A stretch of 6,944 nucleotides of DNA from assembly GCA_963205465.1 (NCBI GenBank), contig CAUJKG010000132.1:1-6944 (forward strand), in the 5' to 3' direction. The notes beneath the pieces were generated by a model. The model did no database searches. It was not told where the DNA came from and saw only the letters and a list, made by a program, of their open reading frames with translations. The translations under genes were made by a program, and so were the position numbers. Each line of letters opens with the position of its first letter. Position 1 is the stretch's first letter. Positions 4,719 through 6,944 of this stretch are shown here, piece after piece. This stretch comes from Pseudomonadota bacterium. Lineage in GTDB: Bacteria > Pseudomonadota > Alphaproteobacteria > Rhizobiales > Xanthobacteraceae.

Positions 4719-5414
4719 ATGACTGTGAAGCCCAGAAACGCCCGCACACCCGTGAGCATGGCCCGGGAAACCAAGGCCGATGCGAGCCGCGAGAAGATCA
4801 TGAATGCCGCCCAGAAGCTGTTTGCGCGCCGCGGCTTCGAAGGCATATCGATACGCGACATCGCCAAGGCGGTGGGGATGACGACGGCCTCGCTCTATTA
4901 CCACTTCCCGAGCAAGGAAGAGATTTTCGTCGCCGTGCACGGTCGCAGCCTTGAAAACGTGCAGCGCGAAGTCATGAGCGCCATCGCCGGCGTAAAAGAC
5001 CCGTGGGACCGGCTCGAGGCGGCGGCGGCGGCGCATTCGCGCAACTTCGCATCCGCCGAAAGTTCCGGAGCGGCGATTGCCGCGCAGTATTACGAAGGCA
5101 GCCTCGCGCCGTTCCGCAAGATCATGGTGCCGCAGCGCGACGCCTATGAGCGGCTGATCACCGTGCTGGTCGCGGATTTGCAGTTGCCGCCAAGCATCGA
5201 CGTTCGCCTGTTCAGGCTCCAGCTGCTCGGCGCGCTGAACTGGATGCCGGTCTGGCACCGGCCGAACAGTGGGCTTCCGGCGGAAGAAGTGGCGCGGCAA
5301 TTCGTGCGCAATCTTCGCTTGGGTCTGCAGCCTTCGCGGGGGAAGGCAAAGCGTCGCGAGGGCGCCAGCGGAAAGAAAACGCCGGCACGCAAATCCAGGA
5401 GTGCAAAACGATGA
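4719..5414 (+). CDS. TetR/AcrR-family transcriptional regulator
   Basis: The 231-residue product has an N-terminal TetR DNA-binding domain at about residues 22-70: a first helix EKIMNAAQKLFARRGFEG, then the helix-turn-helix ISIRDIAKAVGMTTASLYYHF and the family signature SKEEIF. The C-terminal ligand/dimer domain (about 75-205) is helical and not specific enough to name a ligand. Residues 206-231 form an unusual basic tail in which 12 of 26 residues are Lys or Arg. The ATG at 4719 is preceded by GGGAG at 4707-4711, and residues 1-20 are a short basic lead. Its stop overlaps the next start (ATGA), so the regulator and the DUF1330 protein are translated together. Location beside a divergent gene and a near-palindrome suggests autoregulation. 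Nearby fadD raises the possibility of an acyl-CoA-type inducer, which is inference only. Confidence 0.93.
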   Translation: MTVKPRNARTPVSMARETKADASREKIMNAAQKLFARRGFEGISIRDIAKAVGMTTASLYYHFPSKEEIFVAVHGRSLENVQREVMSAIAGVKDPWDRLEAAAAAHSRNFASAESSGAAIAAQYYEGSLAPFRKIMVPQRDAYERLITVLVADLQLPPSIDVRLFRLQLLGALNWMPVWHRPNSGLPAEEVARQFVRNLRLGLQPSRGKAKRREGASGKKTPARKSRSAKR

Positions 5415-5839
5415 CGGGACACATCGACCCCACCAAGGAAGTCTTCGCGCTCTTTCGCGAGAACGATCGCGAAGGACCGATCCAGATGCTGAATCTCGTG
5501 CAGCTTCGCGCCGAGGCGAATTATGCCGACGGCCGCAAGGCGACCGGCGCGGAGGCTTACGCCGCTTATGGCCGCGAGAGCGGGCCCGTGTTCGAACGCT
5601 TGGGCGGCAAAATCATCTGGCAGGGAAAGTTCGAACTGATGCTGATCGGCCCGCAAAGTGAACGCTGGGAACATTGCTTCATCGCCGAATATCCGAGCGT
5701 GCAGGCTTTCGTCGACATGATCCGCGATCCGGCTTACCGCGAAGCCGTCAAGCACCGGCAGGCAGCGGTCGAGGACAGCAGGCTCATTCGCTGCGCGCCG
5801 CGCAAAGCCGGGCGCGGCTTTGGCGAGCTTCCAGTCTAG
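5411..5839 (+). CDS. DUF1330 domain protein
   Basis: The 142-residue product fits the DUF1330 family, small ferredoxin-like alpha/beta proteins that form dimeric barrels and whose reaction is mostly unknown. Visible family features are the first strand PIQMLNLVQLR (about 23-33), the Y-x-x-Y helix AYAAYG followed by VFERLGGKIIWQG, the strand LMLIGP, and IAEYPSVQAFVDMIRDPAYR with KHRQAAVEDSRLIRC near the end. The start ATG at 5411 overlaps the tetR stop by four bases, with AGGAG at 5397-5401 as its ribosome-binding site inside tetR. Such coupling suggests a common task, for example the DUF1330 protein acting on, or responding to, the molecule the regulator senses. It is likely cytoplasmic: no signal peptide is seen. 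Family call is good; role is unknown. Confidence 0.85.
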   Translation: MTGHIDPTKEVFALFRENDREGPIQMLNLVQLRAEANYADGRKATGAEAYAAYGRESGPVFERLGGKIIWQGKFELMLIGPQSERWEHCFIAEYPSVQAFVDMIRDPAYREAVKHRQAAVEDSRLIRCAPRKAGRGFGELPV

Positions 5840-5967
5840 TGCAGGGTTTCTACGTGGGCGGCAAGGCGTTGATGCCGTTGCGGTAAGCGGAGCCGGGGAG
5901 AAGTGCCGGTGCGTAAAGCTTACGTAACGCTCTCTTCTATTTACCGGCCGCCTTTGGTATCCCTTGG

Positions 5968-5984
5968 ACAAGCAAGAACAAGCA
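5968..5984 (+). repeat. Short direct repeat with 10-base period upstream of fadD
   Basis: ACAAGCA occurs twice with three bases (AGA) between copies, so the period is 10 bases, about one helical turn. It lies 31 bases before the fadD start codon, where a regulator could bind. It may also be a chance duplication. Confidence 0.35.
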
Positions 5985-5998
5985 TTTTTCCAAGTTCC

Positions 5999-6006
5999 GG
6001 GAGGAA
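5999..6006 (+). promoter_or_regulatory. Ribosome-binding site that supports the GTG start of fadD
   Basis: GGGAGGAA ends eight bases before the GTG at 6015. The encoded N terminus (VEKIWLKNYP) lines up with the first residues of E. coli FadD (MKKVWLNRYP), which agrees with this start. Confidence 0.85.
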
Positions 6007-6014
6007 GTTAAGCC

Positions 6015-6944
6015 GTGGAGAAGATCTGGCTCAAGAATTATCCGCAAGGCGTGCCGGCGGAGATCAACCCCGACACCTACACGTCGCTGGTGCAGGTGCT
6101 TGAAGAGAGCTTCAAGACTTACGCATCGCGCAACGCGTTCATCTCGATGGATAAGGCGCTGACCTACGGCGATCTCGATGCGCATTCCGCCGCGCTCGGT
6201 GCCTATTTCCAGTCGCTCGGCCTGAAGAAGGGCGATCGCGTCGCGATCATGATGCCGAACGTGCTGCAATATCCGGTCGCGATTTCCGCGGTGCTGCGCG
6301 CGGGCCTCACGGTCGTGAACGTGAACCCGCTTTATACGCCGCGTGAACTGGAGCATCAGCTCAACGACTCCGGTGCGTCAGCGATCATCATTCTGGAAAA
6401 CTTCGCGACGACGCTCGAAAAGGTGCGCGCGAAAGTACCGGGCCTGAAGCATGTCATTCTCGCCAATATGGGCGACATGCTCGGCTTCAAGGGCGTGATC
6501 GTGAACTTCGTCGTGCGCAAGGTGAAGAAGTTGGTGCCTGCCTACAATCTTCCCGGTGCGGTGCAATTCAATGCCGCGCTTTCGCAAGGCAAGGGCAAGA
6601 CGCTCTCGAAGCAGCAACTGGGGCCCCAGGATGTCGCCTTCCTGCAATATACCGGCGGTACCACCGGCGTTTCCAAGGGCGCGGTGCTGACCCATCGCAA
6701 CGTGTTTGCGAACTTCCTGCAGAACGACGCGTGGCTGCAGCCGGTGCTCGATATGGAGCCGAAGGACGAGCAGCTGATGATTTTGACGGCGTTGCCGCTC
6801 TATCACATCTTCGCGCTTACGGCCAGCTTCTTCCTCGGCACGCGCGCGGGCGCGTGCTGTCTGCTCATCGCCAACCCGCGCGATCTGCCGGCGCTGATCA
6901 AGGAATTGCAGAAGTATAAGGTCACGACCTTCCCGGCAGTGAAC
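6015..6944 (+). CDS. fadD: Long-chain fatty-acid-CoA ligase FadD (3' end missing)
   Basis: The open frame runs off the right edge after 310 codons, against about 560 residues for the whole family member. It is an ANL-superfamily adenylate-forming enzyme: it activates long-chain fatty acids with ATP to an acyl-AMP and transfers the acyl group to CoA, usually at the inner face of the cytoplasmic membrane, feeding beta-oxidation. Similarity to E. coli FadD as I recall it is high and colinear: NYPQGVPAEINPDTYTSLV at the start, KKGDRVAIMMPNVLQYPVA, VVNVNPLYTPRELEHQLNDS, NFVV, the ATP/AMP-binding P-loop YTGGTTGVSKG at residues 212-222, ALPLYHIFALT at about 259-269, and NPRDLPALIKEL. The C-terminal FACS signature and hinge lie outside the window. 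It starts with GTG behind a good ribosome-binding site. With the SDR at the other end, it marks a fatty-acid degradation neighbourhood. Confidence 0.96.
   Translation, partial: MEKIWLKNYPQGVPAEINPDTYTSLVQVLEESFKTYASRNAFISMDKALTYGDLDAHSAALGAYFQSLGLKKGDRVAIMMPNVLQYPVAISAVLRAGLTVVNVNPLYTPRELEHQLNDSGASAIIILENFATTLEKVRAKVPGLKHVILANMGDMLGFKGVIVNFVVRKVKKLVPAYNLPGAVQFNAALSQGKGKTLSKQQLGPQDVAFLQYTGGTTGVSKGAVLTHRNVFANFLQNDAWLQPVLDMEPKDEQLMILTALPLYHIFALTASFFLGTRAGACCLLIANPRDLPALIKELQKYKVTTFPAVN

Larger units (their letters stand above)
5840..6014. other. Spacer upstream of fadD with small repeats
   Basis: This 175-base gap has no supported gene. It contains overlapping dyads at 5911-5930 (CGTAA-AGC-TTACG at 5912-5924, and TTACGTAA at 5920-5927) and a direct repeat, ACAAGCA at 5968-5974 and 5978-5984. 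A short dyad CTTG-GA-CAAG lies at 5963-5972. No -35/-10 pair of reasonable quality and spacing was found, and no terminator with a T-run follows the DUF1330 gene, so fadD may be read through from upstream or have a non-consensus promoter. Confidence 0.5.

Noticed and set aside
4153..4749. Second minus-strand open frame at the divergent region
   Set aside because: It crosses the probable promoters and the tetR start and lacks a start signal; the 4266-4640 frame has a strong ribosome-binding site.
5144..5971. Minus-strand open frame across tetR, the DUF1330 gene and the spacer
   Set aside because: Arginine-, alanine- and histidine-rich shadow opposite two recognised genes.
5937..6356. Minus-strand open frame opposite the start of fadD
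   Set aside because: Directly antisense to strongly conserved FadD sequence.
1..6944. CRISPR array, tRNA/rRNA, insertion sequence or phage element
   Set aside because: No regularly spaced repeats, cloverleaf, long terminal inverted repeats, transposase or integrase motifs were seen on either strand.

Overview
The window reads as chromosomal DNA from a GC-rich alphaproteobacterium, most likely of the Rhizobiales (Bradyrhizobium/Rhodopseudomonas-like). This rests on the strong G/C bias at third codon positions, several GTG starts, a Bug/TctC-type binding protein, and a 2,4-dienoyl-CoA reductase-like SDR and a FadD in the same neighbourhood. The genus is an inference. No insertion sequence, phage gene, CRISPR array, tRNA or rRNA was seen. 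No gene-free stretch exceeds 300 bases.

Layout, left to right: (1) the 3' part of a 2,4-dienoyl-CoA-reductase-like SDR gene, cut by the left edge; (2) a periplasmic Bug/TctC binding protein, closed by a strong intrinsic terminator at 1932-1961; (3) a likely sigma-70 promoter at 2003-2031, then a two-gene unit encoding a single-pass membrane protein and an exported beta-propeller-like protein; (4) two adjacent paralogous genes for small exported four-cysteine proteins of unknown function, transcribed from a possible promoter at 3592-3620; (5) a minus-strand gene of unknown function that converges on the second small gene with overlapping 3' ends; (6) a divergent control region with a near-palindrome at 4675-4690, followed by a TetR-family regulator and a DUF1330 protein whose start overlaps the regulator's stop; (7) the 5' two-thirds or so of a long-chain acyl-CoA synthetase gene (fadD), cut by the right edge.

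The theme at both ends is acyl-CoA metabolism. FadD activates fatty acids, the SDR belongs to the family that removes double bases of unsaturated acyl-CoAs (2,4-dienoyl-CoA reduction), and the Bug protein would bind a small carboxylate in the periplasm. The TetR regulator belongs to a class that often responds to acyl-CoA or similar ligands, but the sequence does not show its ligand. The centre (about 2000-4640) is a block of envelope or periplasmic proteins with no recognised function. It is the least explained part: the four-cysteine paralogue pair, the anchored-protein/propeller pair and the divergent unknown gene under a probable TetR operator are the best candidates for new biology. Nothing here amounts to an obvious novel defence or mobile system.
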